64,000 nucleotides of DNA from Roseburia sp. AM59-24XD (GCF_003478445.1 NZ_QUET01000009.1:1-64000); one strand, 5' to 3'. Shown: positions 16,805 through 26,130, counted from the first letter of the stretch. The notes: generated from the letters alone by a model not told the origin. A program made the numbers and translations.

Positions 16805-17053
16805 CAATAAGTTTGCCACAAGTGGCAACCGGTCTGCGCTCACGCTTGCCGGGCTCGTTCCGTCGGCGGGGCTTTCAGCCAGACCTGCTCATGCCGCAGG
16901 AGGCACTCTTCGCCAGAGGGGCGCATTCCATGCAGACTGCTATGCGCAGGGCACTCTTACGCAGAGGGCGTTCCGGCAATGCTGCTTTTTCTAAAATTGA
17001 AAGCAATGTTGCCGGAAATCTATGCCGGATGTGCAGAAAGGAGGAATCCAGAC

Positions 17054-18775
17054 ATGGCGATTTTTCATTACACAATCAAAATAGTCGGACGAAGTAAAGG
17101 AAAATCTGTTATCTCCGCTTCTGCATATCTCAATGGGGATGTGATGAAAAACGAAGAAACCGGGAGTATCAGTTATTACACTTCTAAAAAAGAAGTGGTC
17201 TACACCAGTCTGATGATGTGCGAAAACGCACCTTCTGAATGGCAGATAGTACCAGAGGAAAATATAAAACGCTTTCAAAAGTCTGTCCGATACAAAAGGT
17301 CAGAAGATAAAGAAGCTGCTATAAAAAAATTTAAAATCACATTTCAAAAACAGAGGTTATGGAATGAGGTATTGAAGATTGAAAAAAATGCAGATGCCCA
17401 ACTTGGCAGGTCATTTGAATTTGCCCTCCCCAAAGAATGGAGCAGACAGGAACAAATTCAATATACAACCGACTATATCCAAAAAACTTTTGTAGATAGA
17501 GGAATGTGCGCTGATTGGAGTATCCACGACAAAGGGGATGGCAACCCCCATGTCCATCTGCTTCTAACTATGCGTCCTTTTAACCCGGATCATTCTTGGG
17601 GAAAGAAAGAAGTCAAGGATTGGGATTTTGTCAGAGATAAAAACGGAAATATCGTGATTGATGAATCCCATCCGAACTGGTGGCAGGATAAGAAAAACCC
17701 TGACCGTCATGGAATCCGTATCCCTGTATTAGACGAAAACGGAATTCAGAAGATTGGAGCAAGAAACCGCCTGCAATGGAAACGGGTGCTGACCGATGCT
17801 ACTGGATGGAACAATCCAAAAAATTGTGAACTGTGGCGGAGTGAATGGGCAAAGGTATGTAATGAACATCTGCCTTTGCATAATCAAGTTGATCATCGTT
17901 CTTATGAAAAGCAGGGAAAACTCCAGATTCCTACCATCCATGAAGGAGCTGACGCAAGAAAGATTGAACAAAAGTTTTTTGCCGGGCAGGAAATAAAAGG
18001 CTCGTGGAAAGTAGCGGAAAATCAAATCATAAAACAACAAAACACGTTATTGCAAAAGATACTAAACACCTTTGGGAAAGTATCGGGTGCATTATCATTA
18101 TGGAAGGAGCGATTAAATGACATTAGAAGAAAGCCGGGAAATTATACCCTTAATGGAATCCATGATTGGTCAAATCGAAGAACAGCAGAACCTAATGGCA
18201 GAAATGATTCTGGAAATGCAGAACCGGGACACTCAACTCTCTCTTATGCAAAAACAGAATCAGAAATTACAAAAATTAAACAACGAGTTAACCGAGCTGC
18301 TCAACATTTTGCCAAATACCGAGGAACTGCTTTCCAAGATGGAAGAACAGAAAACGAAGATAGAGCTTTTGGAAAACGAAAATCAGCAATGGCAGAAATT
18401 GGCACAGAAGCTGAACAGCGAAAACAGTTTATTACTGAAACAGAACACCGAATTGCTGAACTGGAACAGCAGATAGAGAAAGGACGTGATATAGATGAAC
18501 GAATCCAGAGAATCAAAGAACGCCGAACAGTTGGAAGAACTTCTGCTCTTGACCGAGGAGATACAAGAAGAACTAGAACAGAAAGAACAGCTTATCGTGG
18601 AACTGAAGACGCAGCTCAGCGAATCTCTGACCTTGAACGAGAAATTAAACAAAGAGAACAGAGCCGGGAATATTCAAGCATTAAAGAACGACTTGAAGCT
18701 GGCAGACAGAGCATTGCGGATCGAGAAAGAGAAGTTGCGAAGCGCAAACGTCATGATAGAGGAATGTCAAGATAA
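17054..18775 (+). CDS. mobL: MobA/MobL family relaxase
   Basis: The relaxase nicks oriT and pilots the DNA strand. The product opens MAIFHYTIKIVGRSKGKSVI and SASAYLNGD, the family N-terminus that includes the probable catalytic Tyr region. The metal-binding HUH motif is GDGNPHVHLLLTMRP near residue 165. ATG 17054 is chosen since GGAGG lies 9 nt upstream; the upstream in-frame ATG at 16979 lies in non-coding-looking DNA. From about 18117 onward this frame overlaps two other plausible frames, so the true C-terminus of the relaxase is uncertain: the last 220 residues are Arg/Glu-rich and may be partly fortuitous. Confidence 0.88.
   Translation: MAIFHYTIKIVGRSKGKSVISASAYLNGDVMKNEETGSISYYTSKKEVVYTSLMMCENAPSEWQIVPEENIKRFQKSVRYKRSEDKEAAIKKFKITFQKQRLWNEVLKIEKNADAQLGRSFEFALPKEWSRQEQIQYTTDYIQKTFVDRGMCADWSIHDKGDGNPHVHLLLTMRPFNPDHSWGKKEVKDWDFVRDKNGNIVIDESHPNWWQDKKNPDRHGIRIPVLDENGIQKIGARNRLQWKRVLTDATGWNNPKNCELWRSEWAKVCNEHLPLHNQVDHRSYEKQGKLQIPTIHEGADARKIEQKFFAGQEIKGSWKVAENQIIKQQNTLLQKILNTFGKVSGALSLWKERLNDIRRKPGNYTLNGIHDWSNRRTAEPNGRNDSGNAEPGHSTLSYAKTESEITKIKQRVNRAAQHFAKYRGTAFQDGRTENEDRAFGKRKSAMAEIGTEAEQRKQFITETEHRIAELEQQIEKGRDIDERIQRIKERRTVGRTSALDRGDTRRTRTERTAYRGTEDAAQRISDLEREIKQREQSREYSSIKERLEAGRQSIADREREVAKRKRHDRGMSR
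18117..18476 (+). CDS. Coiled-coil protein overlapping the relaxase gene
   Basis: This 119-codon frame lies entirely within the 3' third of the relaxase frame. It has a strong ribosome site (AAGGAG, 7 nt before ATG). The product is a textbook coiled coil with leucine heptads (LQKLNNELTELLNILPNTEE, LLENENQQWQKLAQKLNSEN), while the relaxase frame across the same DNA has no such regularity. No family recognised. Either both frames are used or the relaxase is really shorter. Confidence 0.55.
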   Translation: MTLEESREIIPLMESMIGQIEEQQNLMAEMILEMQNRDTQLSLMQKQNQKLQKLNNELTELLNILPNTEELLSKMEEQKTKIELLENENQQWQKLAQKLNSENSLLLKQNTELLNWNSR

Positions 18776-19460
18776 AATATGCTATTTAACACAGGAACGG
18801 GATTATGCCCGGACACATCAGAAAATCGTAGAAATACCGGTAGAAAAGCCGGTACTCTATGAAAAATGTGAAGCCTGTAACCGGACAGCCTATCAGAATG
18901 CAAAAGCAAAATACGAAACACAAAAAGAGCGACTTGCAGGACAGTATAAAGCAAAAACGGTAATGTTCCAAACAACCTTGTTCCTTCTTGCATGGTATTC
19001 GTTGACAACCACTCTTTTTCAGGCAGTACAGTCAGATATGTTCCTTGTCGATTGTAAATCATTCTTCAATGATTTAGCATCATTCATACAAACCTTTGTC
19101 GGATGGACGATTGATGCCGGGCATTCTGCGGCACAGATTAGTACAAAAATTCCAAATGCTTTTATAGCCGGAATGGTATATTGGTTATTGCTAATATTGA
19201 TTGTAGGAATATGTATGGCAGGAACAGGGATGCTGGCGATACTGATAGAAATAAAGGTTATAGAATTATATAAGAAAAACTGTTGGGATGTTATTACTCT
19301 ACTAATGATACTGACAAGTGTTGCTATTGTCATTTATTTTGGAGAATCAATCAAAAAAGTACTGTCAGTAAATCTTCTATTGCTTTTCGTACTTTCGCAG
19401 GGCGCATATGTTGGAATTAGATGTTATCTTAAAGTTTGGTTAGAAAAAAGACCATATTAG
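18495..19460 (+). CDS. DUF6040 family coiled-coil membrane protein
   Basis: The 321-residue product has a coiled-coil N-terminal half (LLLTEEIQEELEQKEQLIVE to about residue 95), a CEACN motif near residue 125, then four or so membrane helices (around VMFQTTLFLLAWYSLTTTLF, GMVYWLLLILIVGICMAGTG, VITLLMILTSVAIVIYFG, VNLLLLFVLSQGAYVGI). This matches DUF6040 proteins that follow MobA/MobL genes in Lachnospiraceae elements. A role in DNA transfer is inferred from position only. Its first 280 nt overlap the relaxase frame. GGACGTGAT upstream is a weak ribosome site. Confidence 0.7.
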   Translation: MNESRESKNAEQLEELLLLTEEIQEELEQKEQLIVELKTQLSESLTLNEKLNKENRAGNIQALKNDLKLADRALRIEKEKLRSANVMIEECQDKICYLTQERDYARTHQKIVEIPVEKPVLYEKCEACNRTAYQNAKAKYETQKERLAGQYKAKTVMFQTTLFLLAWYSLTTTLFQAVQSDMFLVDCKSFFNDLASFIQTFVGWTIDAGHSAAQISTKIPNAFIAGMVYWLLLILIVGICMAGTGMLAILIEIKVIELYKKNCWDVITLLMILTSVAIVIYFGESIKKVLSVNLLLLFVLSQGAYVGIRCYLKVWLEKRPY

Positions 19461-19641
19461 TATTTTCAACTTACTGTATAGACAGTAAAATTACTCCATA
19501 CCAGCCTAGTGAAAATTTACTGTATGAAAAGAAGTATTACAGAGAAAAAAGGCTGTAAAAACAGGAACAGCCAGCCCGAAAGAATTTACGGACTGGCTGT
19601 ATCAGCAGAGTAATGTAATTGTGGAGCTGACCGAGATATGA
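19461..19641 (+). pseudogene. Possible small ORF with a one-base break
   Basis: Two adjacent frames read sensibly if one A is added to the A-run near 19549: ITPYQPSENLLYEKKYYRE joins KKAVKTGTASPKEFTDWLYQ and ends VIVELTEI. No clear start codon or ribosome site is visible, and I do not recognise the family. It lies between the DUF6040 gene and the cargo. Treat as a weak call. Confidence 0.3.
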
Positions 19642-19655
19642 AAAGCTTTCTATCA

Positions 19656-21982
19656 TCAATTTCGCATTATTGCAATAACAGATTGCTTCTTCCATGAATG
19701 AATAAGCAATATTGTCATCAAACTTTCAAGCATAAACATAGCAACAGCAAAAAGAGTAAAAGCAACAACCGGAAATACAAATCCCGTAGACATGCCTGCA
19801 TTTTTCAAAAATATACCGATTGCATATCCGCCGGGGATTCCAACAACAGCAGTTATAAGCAATGCAATCAAAGTAGTAAAAAGACCTTCCATCATAAATG
19901 CTTGCTTCAACTGCTTATTTGTCATACCAATAGATTTTAGTGTGCCCATTTCCTGTTTCTGTGATAAAAGATTTGTCACAGTAAGATTGATTTGATTGAT
20001 GACCGCAAATATCCACAAGATGGCTGCAATCGCATAAGCTAATGTAAAACCTGCACGATTGTCTGATTGGTGTTCTACAATAAAATCTTGAAGGGTTTGT
20101 AAGCGAACATCCCTATTGTCAGAAACGAGTAATTTGAGTTCTTGCTCGATTATCTCCTGATATTCAGTTTCTGCTTGTATTTCGATTGCGTATGTACAGT
20201 CATAACCTGCAAGTTCTTTGAGCATATTTTCCGGCATTCTGAAAATATAGCCACCCATTCCATCATTGCTGGAAGTGATTGCACCAATTTTGAATGCTTT
20301 TGTTATTGTTTTACCACTATGATTTTTGAAATTAAAGGTCACAGTATCCCCAATTTGAGGTTTCCAATGGTAAACATCATAAATACGTTCGGGATCACTT
20401 ACAACTAATTCTGTATCATCAGTAATATTTCCAGACAAAACCGCTGCATTTAGCGACGCCAAATCCTTTTCATTATAGCCGAGCATCAAGGTGCTATCTG
20501 AAATATCATTGTCTGTTGAGAAATCAACTGGTACGGTAGCATAAGTAAATATATTGCTAACTCCCTCTATATCTCCAACACGCTTTACATAATCAGAAAA
20601 ATATTCTTTCTGCAAGAGAGCATCCAAATTTTCACTTTCGTTTTCTAAATCAATGCTGATTTTGAAATCTCCGTACTTCATATCCCAATAACGAGCCATA
20701 CTCTCGGCATTAAAAGAACTCTGATAACTTGCTGCAAGGAAAAATATAACTCCGCACAGTCCCAATGATAAAATGGTCAATAGAGATTTTTTTCTGTTTC
20801 TGGAAAAGCTGATTTTCGCTAAATATACAGGCGTAATACGATGTCTTTTGTGAGTGCGGTAATTTACAATTCCCACTGGATTTTTCAGGGCGGAAATTGG
20901 AGAAGTATTCGCTGCAATTTTTGCTGGTTTACGAACACTAATATAAACAAGCAGTATTCCAAAAAGGCATGCGCCACATAGAGAAACAATAAATGCAAAT
21001 ACTGACCAGCCTTTTGATTGCAGACAATAGCTGATGATCGTTCCCATGATACTACCAATTAAAATCCCCGGAACTGCAAGCATATAACCCTGTTTAAGAA
21101 CTATTTTATAAATTTGCTTTTTACTTGCCCCTATTGTCCGAAGCTGTCCGAACTCAGCAACTTTTTGTCCAACCGAAATATAGAAAATGCTGTAAATTAC
21201 AAGTGCGGCAGCTAAAAACAAAATGGCAGCAACTACACCATATACCGCATAATTACTGAAGGACAAAGTTGTATTTACATAATCATAGTAACTGCTGACT
21301 GTCCAATTATTCAGTCCAGTCTCCTCTGAAATTTGAGATAATATTTCTGTTGCTTCGTCTTTTGTAAGGGTATCTGCATTTTCAAGCCAAACATATCCAT
21401 TAAGCAGGTTATTTCCACGTAATTCCCGGCATTTTTCAAGTGAAACAAAAACAGGATAAGCGGTAGAAGTTTTATCATGATAAATACCAACAATAGTATA
21501 ATTCTTCAAAGTACCATCCAGATTCAACTGAACTATGGCGTTGATTTCCGGAGACTTATTTTCACTGGCAAAAAAGGCATCTGTAACAGCAATTTCACTT
21601 GCTTTCTCTGGATATTTTCCGTCAAAGGCAGGAATCAAACTAAGCATGTCATCATCATAATAAATCAGAGACAGTTCTTTAGAATTTTCTTTCACTGTTT
21701 TGATATTACAGGAAAGTCCTACACTTTTTACTTCTTCGTTTGCTAACAACTTTTCTTTACTGTCCTGCGTAATGTCAAAGAAAATCCCTTGATGTATCCT
21801 TCGATTTCTTTCTGATTTTGATAAATGATATTTTGCACTGTGAGCAACGACATCATTATCATAGCAACGGCTACAATAATTGCCGAAAGGCAAAATAAGT
21901 TTTTCTTCTTATCAAAACGCACACTTTTTCGTGCTAATTTTTTAATTACTGCACTGGTATCATTTTCAAAAGGATAATTCAT
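19656..21982 (-). CDS. FtsX-family ABC transporter permease (frameshift in this sequence)
   Basis: The protein has an N-terminal helix (NLFCLSAIIVAVAMIMMSLL), a large extracellular part, and two FtsX domains: around VVAAILFLAAALVIYSIFY with GQLRTIGASKKQIYKIVLKQ, and around AIAAILWIFAVINQINLTV with MGTLKSIGMTNKQLKQAFM. Additional paired helices follow each. The frame breaks near 21797 (GGATACATC): adding one C gives EGYHQGIFFDITQ and one protein of 775 residues. Start ATG 21982 follows AAAGGAGG. With the ATPase just upstream it forms a MacB/BceAB-like system, probably acting on envelope-active peptides; the substrate is inferred from the two-component partner. Confidence 0.8.
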
Positions 21983-21996
21983 AATTCCCACCTCCT

Positions 21997-22662
21997 TTAG
22001 CCAACAATTTTACCATCTTCAATCCGTACAATGCGGTCTGCGAGTTGAGCGATCTCGTTGTTGTGAGTAATCATTACAATGGTCTGATTAAATTCTCCGC
22101 TGGTATGCTTCAAAAGCCCTAACACATCTGCACTGGTCTTGCTATCAAGATTTCCGGTCGGTTCATCAGCAAGGATAATCGCAGGCTTCGTAATTAAAGC
22201 TCGTGCAATCGCTACACGTTGCTGTTGACCGCCTGAAAGATTGTTCGGCATATTTTCCAGTTTATCTTCTAAAGCCAACATATACACAACTTCGTCCATA
22301 AATTTCTGGTCTACTGTATCGCCATCCAGTTCCACAGGCAGGACGATATTTTCATATACATTCAAAATCGGAACCAGATTATAATTTTGGAAGATAAATC
22401 CGATGTTACGACGGCGGAAAATTGTCAATTCATCATCATTCTTTTTTGCGAGTTCTTCTCCCCGTACAATCACGCTGCCGGAAGTGGGGGTATCAAGTCC
22501 TCCCATCATGTGAAGCAATGTAGACTTACCGCTGCCGGAAGTTCCAACTACGGCAACAAATTCTCCCTGTTCCACAGTAAAATTTACACCATTAAGGGCA
22601 CGAGTAATATTTGGTTCTGTGCCGTAATACTTCTTTAAGTCGATTGTTTGTAAAATGCTCAT
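21997..22662 (-). CDS. ABC transporter ATP-binding protein (LolD/MacB/BceA type)
   Basis: Walker A is [17 protein letters not shown], the Q-loop is [17 protein letters not shown], the signature is [16 protein letters not shown], Walker B is [15 protein letters not shown] and the switch His is in [20 protein letters not shown] is characteristic of the LolD/MacB/BceA subfamily that drives FtsX permeases. Start ATG 22662 has AAAGGAG upstream. It is cotranscribed with the permease 14 nt downstream. Confidence 0.9.
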   Translation of the reverse strand: MSILQTIDLKKYYGTEPNITRALNGVNFTVEQGEFVAVVGTSGSGKSTLLHMMGGLDTPTSGSVIVRGEELAKKNDDELTIFRRRNIGFIFQNYNLVPILNVYENIVLPVELDGDTVDQKFMDEVVYMLALEDKLENMPNNLSGGQQQRVAIARALITKPAIILADEPTGNLDSKTSADVLGLLKHTSGEFNQTIVMITHNNEIAQLADRIVRIEDGKIVG

Positions 22663-22720
22663 ATTCAAATGCTCCTTTCAAGGCTTTCTATCTGTTGATA
22701 AAGCCATTGTAAACCACAAA

Positions 22721-22795
22721 TGTTACACAAATGTCCGAGATAGAAAAAATTTTTATCGAAAATCAGAGTGAAATGTTACAACGCTCGGACATTTC
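22721..22795. promoter_or_regulatory. Paired regulatory motifs upstream of the transporter operon
   Basis: On the plus strand TGTTACACAAATGTCCGAGA (22721-22740) and TGTTACAACGCTCGGACATT (from 22774) carry the words TGTTACA and ATGTCCGAG, the second word inverted between the two. The same words recur at 24571-24595 before the regulator gene. On the minus strand a TACAAT -10 lies about 15 nt past the first site, with no good -35 box, as expected for an activator-dependent promoter. Binding by the neighbouring response regulator is inference. Confidence 0.55.
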
Positions 22796-22813
22796 AAAAA
22801 AAGTGGTTATATC

Positions 22814-23845
22814 TTACCTTACAGGAAGCATAATAGAAAATTCTGAGCCTTGCCTCAGCTCTGAAACAACCTTGATATAGCCCCCTTGCCTTGTTACAAT
22901 CTCACGAGCCAAATACAAACCTATTCCCACACCCTGTTGATCGTGTACTTCTTCCTCACGATAGAAGCGCCGGAAGATGGCAGCCTGATTGCTTTCTGAA
23001 ATGCCCTTGCCGGTGTCGGTCACTTTGACCTCTACGTACATTTCCCACTGAACCACTGATACAGAAATCTTTCCACCTGACGGAGTGTATTTTACTGCAT
23101 TGTCCAGCAGATTGAAAAGGGCTTCGCTTGTCCACTTGCTGTCATGGGAGATTATCAAATTTTCCGGGCAATCCACGGATACAGCAATTTCTTTTTTCTC
23201 TGCGGCATATACAATACTGCTCATGGCTTGTGCAAGCGTATGGAATAAGCTGCTGTCTTTCTTTTCTAATCGTATTGCTCCGGTTTCCAACCGGGACGTT
23301 TTAACCAGTGCTTGGAACAGAAAATCCAGTTTATCAGTCTGACTACGTATGCCTTGTAAAAAGTCCATCCGTTCTTCTTCTGAAACAGGCTTTGTTAAAA
23401 GTGTGTCCGTTACCATTTGCAAATTGCTGACAGGCGTTTTAACTTGATGTGAAATATCAGAAATCAGCATTTGAAGCTCCTGTCGTTCCATGTCTACCTT
23501 GTGCCGGTTTTTCTGCATAATCTCATACAACCGAATTAAGCGGTGGTTGATACGGGCAAAAAGAGTTTCACTATCATTTGACTTTTGTAATTCCTCGTTT
23601 CCATCAATCATGTTGTCCAGCGTCCGGCACAAATTAGAAGTAAAATGAGAAAGGCGTTTTCCAAAAATCAGCACCAATAGCCAAATCCAGAAAAACGCAC
23701 AGAGTGTCAATGTTCCACCCACTATAAAAATTCGTATATCCTGCATTATACCGCCGAAAATACCGGTAATTACCAGCATAGAGAAAACCATGCCAGCACT
23801 AACCAGTCTACAAATTTTCTTAGCAGAAAGGTTATTCAGATTCAT
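22814..23845 (-). CDS. Sensor histidine kinase of the element's two-component system
   Basis: Two N-terminal membrane helices (GMVFSMLVITGIFGGIM and FIVGGTLTLCAFFWIWLLVL) with almost no extracellular loop mark an intramembrane-sensing kinase. The H-box is ISDISHQVKTPVSNLQMV, the N-box LFNLLDNAVKYTPSGG, then VTDTGKGIS and GVGIGLYLAREI. Such kinases sense envelope antibiotics, often via the ABC permease. Start ATG 23845 has GGAGG upstream and overlaps the regulator stop (ATGA), so the two are coupled. Confidence 0.88.
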   Translation of the reverse strand: MNLNNLSAKKICRLVSAGMVFSMLVITGIFGGIMQDIRIFIVGGTLTLCAFFWIWLLVLIFGKRLSHFTSNLCRTLDNMIDGNEELQKSNDSETLFARINHRLIRLYEIMQKNRHKVDMERQELQMLISDISHQVKTPVSNLQMVTDTLLTKPVSEEERMDFLQGIRSQTDKLDFLFQALVKTSRLETGAIRLEKKDSSLFHTLAQAMSSIVYAAEKKEIAVSVDCPENLIISHDSKWTSEALFNLLDNAVKYTPSGGKISVSVVQWEMYVEVKVTDTGKGISESNQAAIFRRFYREEEVHDQQGVGIGLYLAREIVTRQGGYIKVVSELRQGSEFSIMLPVR

Positions 23846-24531
23846 TTCTTTTCGCCTCCTGTCCATTGATACCCCATACCATAAACCGTTTTGATATATG
23901 TGTCGCCATCCGCTTCAATCTTACTGCGAATACGGCTGATAGAAGTAGTAAGGGTATGTTCATCTACATATTTTTCATCAACATCCCACAGTTTTTCTAA
24001 AAATTGTTGGCGAGTAAGTACCTGCTTCGGATTTTTAAGAAATAGGTTCAACATTTTATATTCCATCGCAGAAAGTGCTAATGGTTTCCCGTTCAAACTT
24101 GCAAATTGTTCCGAAAAATCCAGAAACAAGCTACCATCCTCGTAAATATCCTTAGCTGGTTTGTGATGCTCCAACATAGCGAACATGGCTTTGATTTTTC
24201 GCTGCAAAGCACTAATCGAAAAAGGTTTCGTGATATAATCCACTGCACCAGCTTCATATCCCCGTATCTGATTGCTTTCCTGATCGTTGGCAGTTAGAAA
24301 TATAACTACTGTATCAGGATGCTCTGGCTTGATAAGACGGCATAGGTCATAACCATTTCCGTCTGGTAAATTTATATCCAGCAATACCAAATCAAAAATG
24401 TTTGTTTTTAATGATTCAGCGGCTGTCCTTGCATTCAGAACAGAAGTTATTGTGTAACCGTCCAATTCCAAATTATAAGTAAGCGTTTTATTCAAAAGAT
24501 TATCATCTTCGACAATTAAAATATGCTTCAT
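23842..24531 (-). CDS. OmpR-family response regulator
   Basis: The receiver domain has HILIVEDDNLL (acidic pocket), LVLLDINLPDGNGYD (phosphoacceptor Asp), FLTANDQ (Thr/Ala) and DYITKPFS (Lys). The C-terminal winged helix includes LALSAMEYKMLNLFLKNPKQ and TTSISRIRSKIE with YGMGYQW. I start at 24531 (MKHILIVEDD), preceded by AGGAAG; upstream residues to 24639 would not belong to the fold. Motifs like those before the transporter operon lie just upstream, so it probably activates both. Confidence 0.9.
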   Translation of the reverse strand: MKHILIVEDDNLLNKTLTYNLELDGYTITSVLNARTAAESLKTNIFDLVLLDINLPDGNGYDLCRLIKPEHPDTVVIFLTANDQESNQIRGYEAGAVDYITKPFSISALQRKIKAMFAMLEHHKPAKDIYEDGSLFLDFSEQFASLNGKPLALSAMEYKMLNLFLKNPKQVLTRQQFLEKLWDVDEKYVDEHTLTTSISRIRSKIEADGDTYIKTVYGMGYQWTGGEKK

Positions 24532-24570
24532 ATTATCACTTCCTTTTCTTTTTGCAGATAGTATAACAGG

Positions 24571-24595
24571 CAAATGTCCGAGAATTGTTACAAGG
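24571..24595 (-). promoter_or_regulatory. Regulatory motif upstream of the response-regulator operon
   Basis: On the minus strand TTGTAACA followed by CTCGGACATTTG repeats the words found at 22721-22795, followed about 5 nt later by a TATACT -10. This suggests autoregulation by the encoded response regulator. Confidence 0.5.
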
Positions 24596-24642
24596 ACAAA
24601 TATATTTTTCATTTTACAGCTTTTTTCTGTGTACTGCAATTT

Positions 24643-24688
24643 TATAAAAGAAAGGACAGCAGTGTCAAATTGCTGTCCTTTCTTTTAT
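24643..24688. terminator. Bidirectional intrinsic terminator
   Basis: An 18-bp stem (ATAAAAGAAAGGACAGCA with TGCTGTCCTTTCTTTTAT) around a 9-nt loop, with U-rich arms on both strands. On the minus strand it ends the DUF6061 transcript before the regulator promoter. Confidence 0.8.
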
Positions 24689-24780
24689 CATAGCTGGTAG
24701 TGTATAAGCGTGGGTTCATCATATCGGGTGTGGTATCTTTAACTACAGGAAACTCCCTACAACACTATCTCACTTCTTGC

Positions 24781-25020
24781 TTAATAAAGTTCTAATGAAT
24801 CTTCTGTATCCACCCACATCTGTAAATTGCCATCAAGATATAATCTTGCATATTCCAAAGGCTCATCCACAGCCAATGAAGTAAGCGCACATTCTGATCC
24901 ATATGTGGTTTTTAAATTTTTTTCAGCTTCCCAGCAATCAATGCGAAGCATATATCCAGCACTTGTGTAAACATCAATACTATCGTGGTTTATATTATAT
25001 TCTGCATAAATTGTTCTCAT
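24781..25020 (-). CDS. DUF6061-like small protein (79 aa)
   Basis: The acidic product (TIYAEYNINHDSIDVYTSAG, then LTSLAVDEPLEYARLYLDGN) resembles DUF6061 proteins found near the ends of Lachnospiraceae mobile elements. No motif suggests an activity. It has its own terminator and lies close to the right end of the element. Confidence 0.55.
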   Translation of the reverse strand: MRTIYAEYNINHDSIDVYTSAGYMLRIDCWEAEKNLKTTYGSECALTSLAVDEPLEYARLYLDGNLQMWVDTEDSLELY

Positions 25021-25280
25021 CGTATCTTATCTCCATTTTCTTTTGATAATCAGTTACAGAGTTAAATATCGAAAACATTTCAATCAGTTCACCATGTCGT
25101 TATTGTTATATGTTATATTGTGTTATGAAATTTTCTTTCCCTTAATTTTTCCCATATTAAGGTTCATGAAAAGCAATGGGAAAATGTAACACAAGGGAAA
25201 GAGTAAGGGAAAGTTCACTTGCTACAAACTTAGTATTTTCAAGGGTTTGCGAAGAATTTGATAATCAAATATAACAGTTA
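25021..25280. repeat. Right end of the mobile element
   Basis: TTTCCCTTAA, TTTTCCCAT, ATGGGAAAA, ACAAGGGAAAG and TAAGGGAAAG occur within 25134-25215, matching the arm-site words at the left end. The stretch from about 25187 to 25280 aligns without gaps to the reverse complement of 34775-34875; similarity stops near 25280, which I take as the element edge. No gene seen here. Confidence 0.55.
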
Positions 25281-25320
25281 TTAAATTTCCTAAAATATGT
25301 GAAATATCAACTGGAATTTG

Positions 25321-26130
25321 TCAAATATAGTTTTTTTCAAGCCAATGAGCAACAGCATCTTCATCATTTGAAGAAATAATAGCTGTAGCATATTTCTTTA
25401 GTTCTTCATGAGCATTTTGAACCGCATAACTTTCATCAGCTATTTCAAACATATCAATATCATTCTTACCATCTCCAAAAACGACTAATTTGTCACACTT
25501 TAACAATTTTTGTAATTGTTTTATAGCATTTGATTTGGAAGCCGCTAAAGGCATAATTTCAAGCCATTGCTCATTGGTGTAAATATCTTTCTGATAAACA
25601 CAATGAAATATGTTTTTATATTTATCATAAATTGGTTTAAGCTTACCTGAGCTGTCAATACAAGTGATATAAAAAACATCTCCATATTTTAAATCATCCA
25701 CAGACTTTACAGCATTCGTTCTAATATCTCCTCGTCTGCTATTTAGAAACTTATTCATACCTATTGTGCATAACTCTGGTACAAATGAAAATTTTTCTTT
25801 TTCATCTATATAGGCATATACAATAGGATATATTTGATTTGTAAATAGCTCATCAAGTATATCTTTTACTGACTCATCAAAATAATTTGCAACCAAAATA
25901 TCATCTGTCACATTATCAATTATAAATGCACCATTATATACAATTAACGGAATTTTTGCTTTTATACCATTTGTAACTTTCTTAGCTGTAATTAGTGAAC
26001 GTGCTGTGGCATATGAAAATATCATTCCTCTATCTGCCAGTCCATTAATAATACTATTAGTATATTCTGAAGTGGTTTCGTTGCTTCGAAGCAAAGTACC
26101 ATCCAAATCAGATACATATAAAGTAGTCAC
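25321..26130 (-). CDS. HAD-superfamily (Cof-type, IIB) phosphatase, second copy
   Basis: VSDLDGTLLRSNE (motif I), FSYATARSL (motif II) and VVFGDGKNDIDMFEIADESY (motif IV) define the family. It resembles the gene at 12816 along its length (TTLYVxDLDGTL start, KCDKLVVFGD, AVQNAHEELKKYATAIISS against the equivalent region), so they are paralogues. The start is a GTG at 26130, with GGAGG 7 nt upstream. Substrate unknown. Confidence 0.8.
   Translation of the reverse strand: MTTLYVSDLDGTLLRSNETTSEYTNSIINGLADRGMIFSYATARSLITAKKVTNGIKAKIPLIVYNGAFIIDNVTDDILVANYFDESVKDILDELFTNQIYPIVYAYIDEKEKFSFVPELCTIGMNKFLNSRRGDIRTNAVKSVDDLKYGDVFYITCIDSSGKLKPIYDKYKNIFHCVYQKDIYTNEQWLEIMPLAASKSNAIKQLQKLLKCDKLVVFGDGKNDIDMFEIADESYAVQNAHEELKKYATAIISSNDEDAVAHWLEKNYI

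Larger units (their letters stand above)
13740..25280. mobile_element. Integrative mobilizable element with ABC transporter/two-component cargo
   Basis: The element has a recombination module (integrase, XRE repressor, excisionase), a mobilization module (DUF3847 protein, oriT, MobA/MobL relaxase, DUF6040 membrane protein) and cargo (FtsX ABC transporter, sensor kinase, response regulator, DUF6061 protein). It interrupts an array of unrelated small genes. Both ends carry AAGGGAAA/TTTCCCTT-type repeats, as expected for integrase arm-binding sites. No mating-pair or coupling-protein genes are present, so it should depend on a helper element. The boundaries are approximate: the right end is placed where homology to the relic at 34775-34875 stops, the left between the junction motif and the arm sites; no core direct repeat was identified. 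Confidence 0.75.

Noticed and set aside
16726..17097. Open frame of 123 codons across oriT and the start of the relaxase gene
   Set aside because: It runs through the inverted repeats and nic site, overlaps the relaxase start, encodes an unconvincing Arg-rich peptide and has no good ribosome site of its own.
13740..25280. Complete conjugative element
   Set aside because: No VirB4/VirD4/TraG-like or other mating-pair genes lie within the boundaries, so it is called mobilizable.
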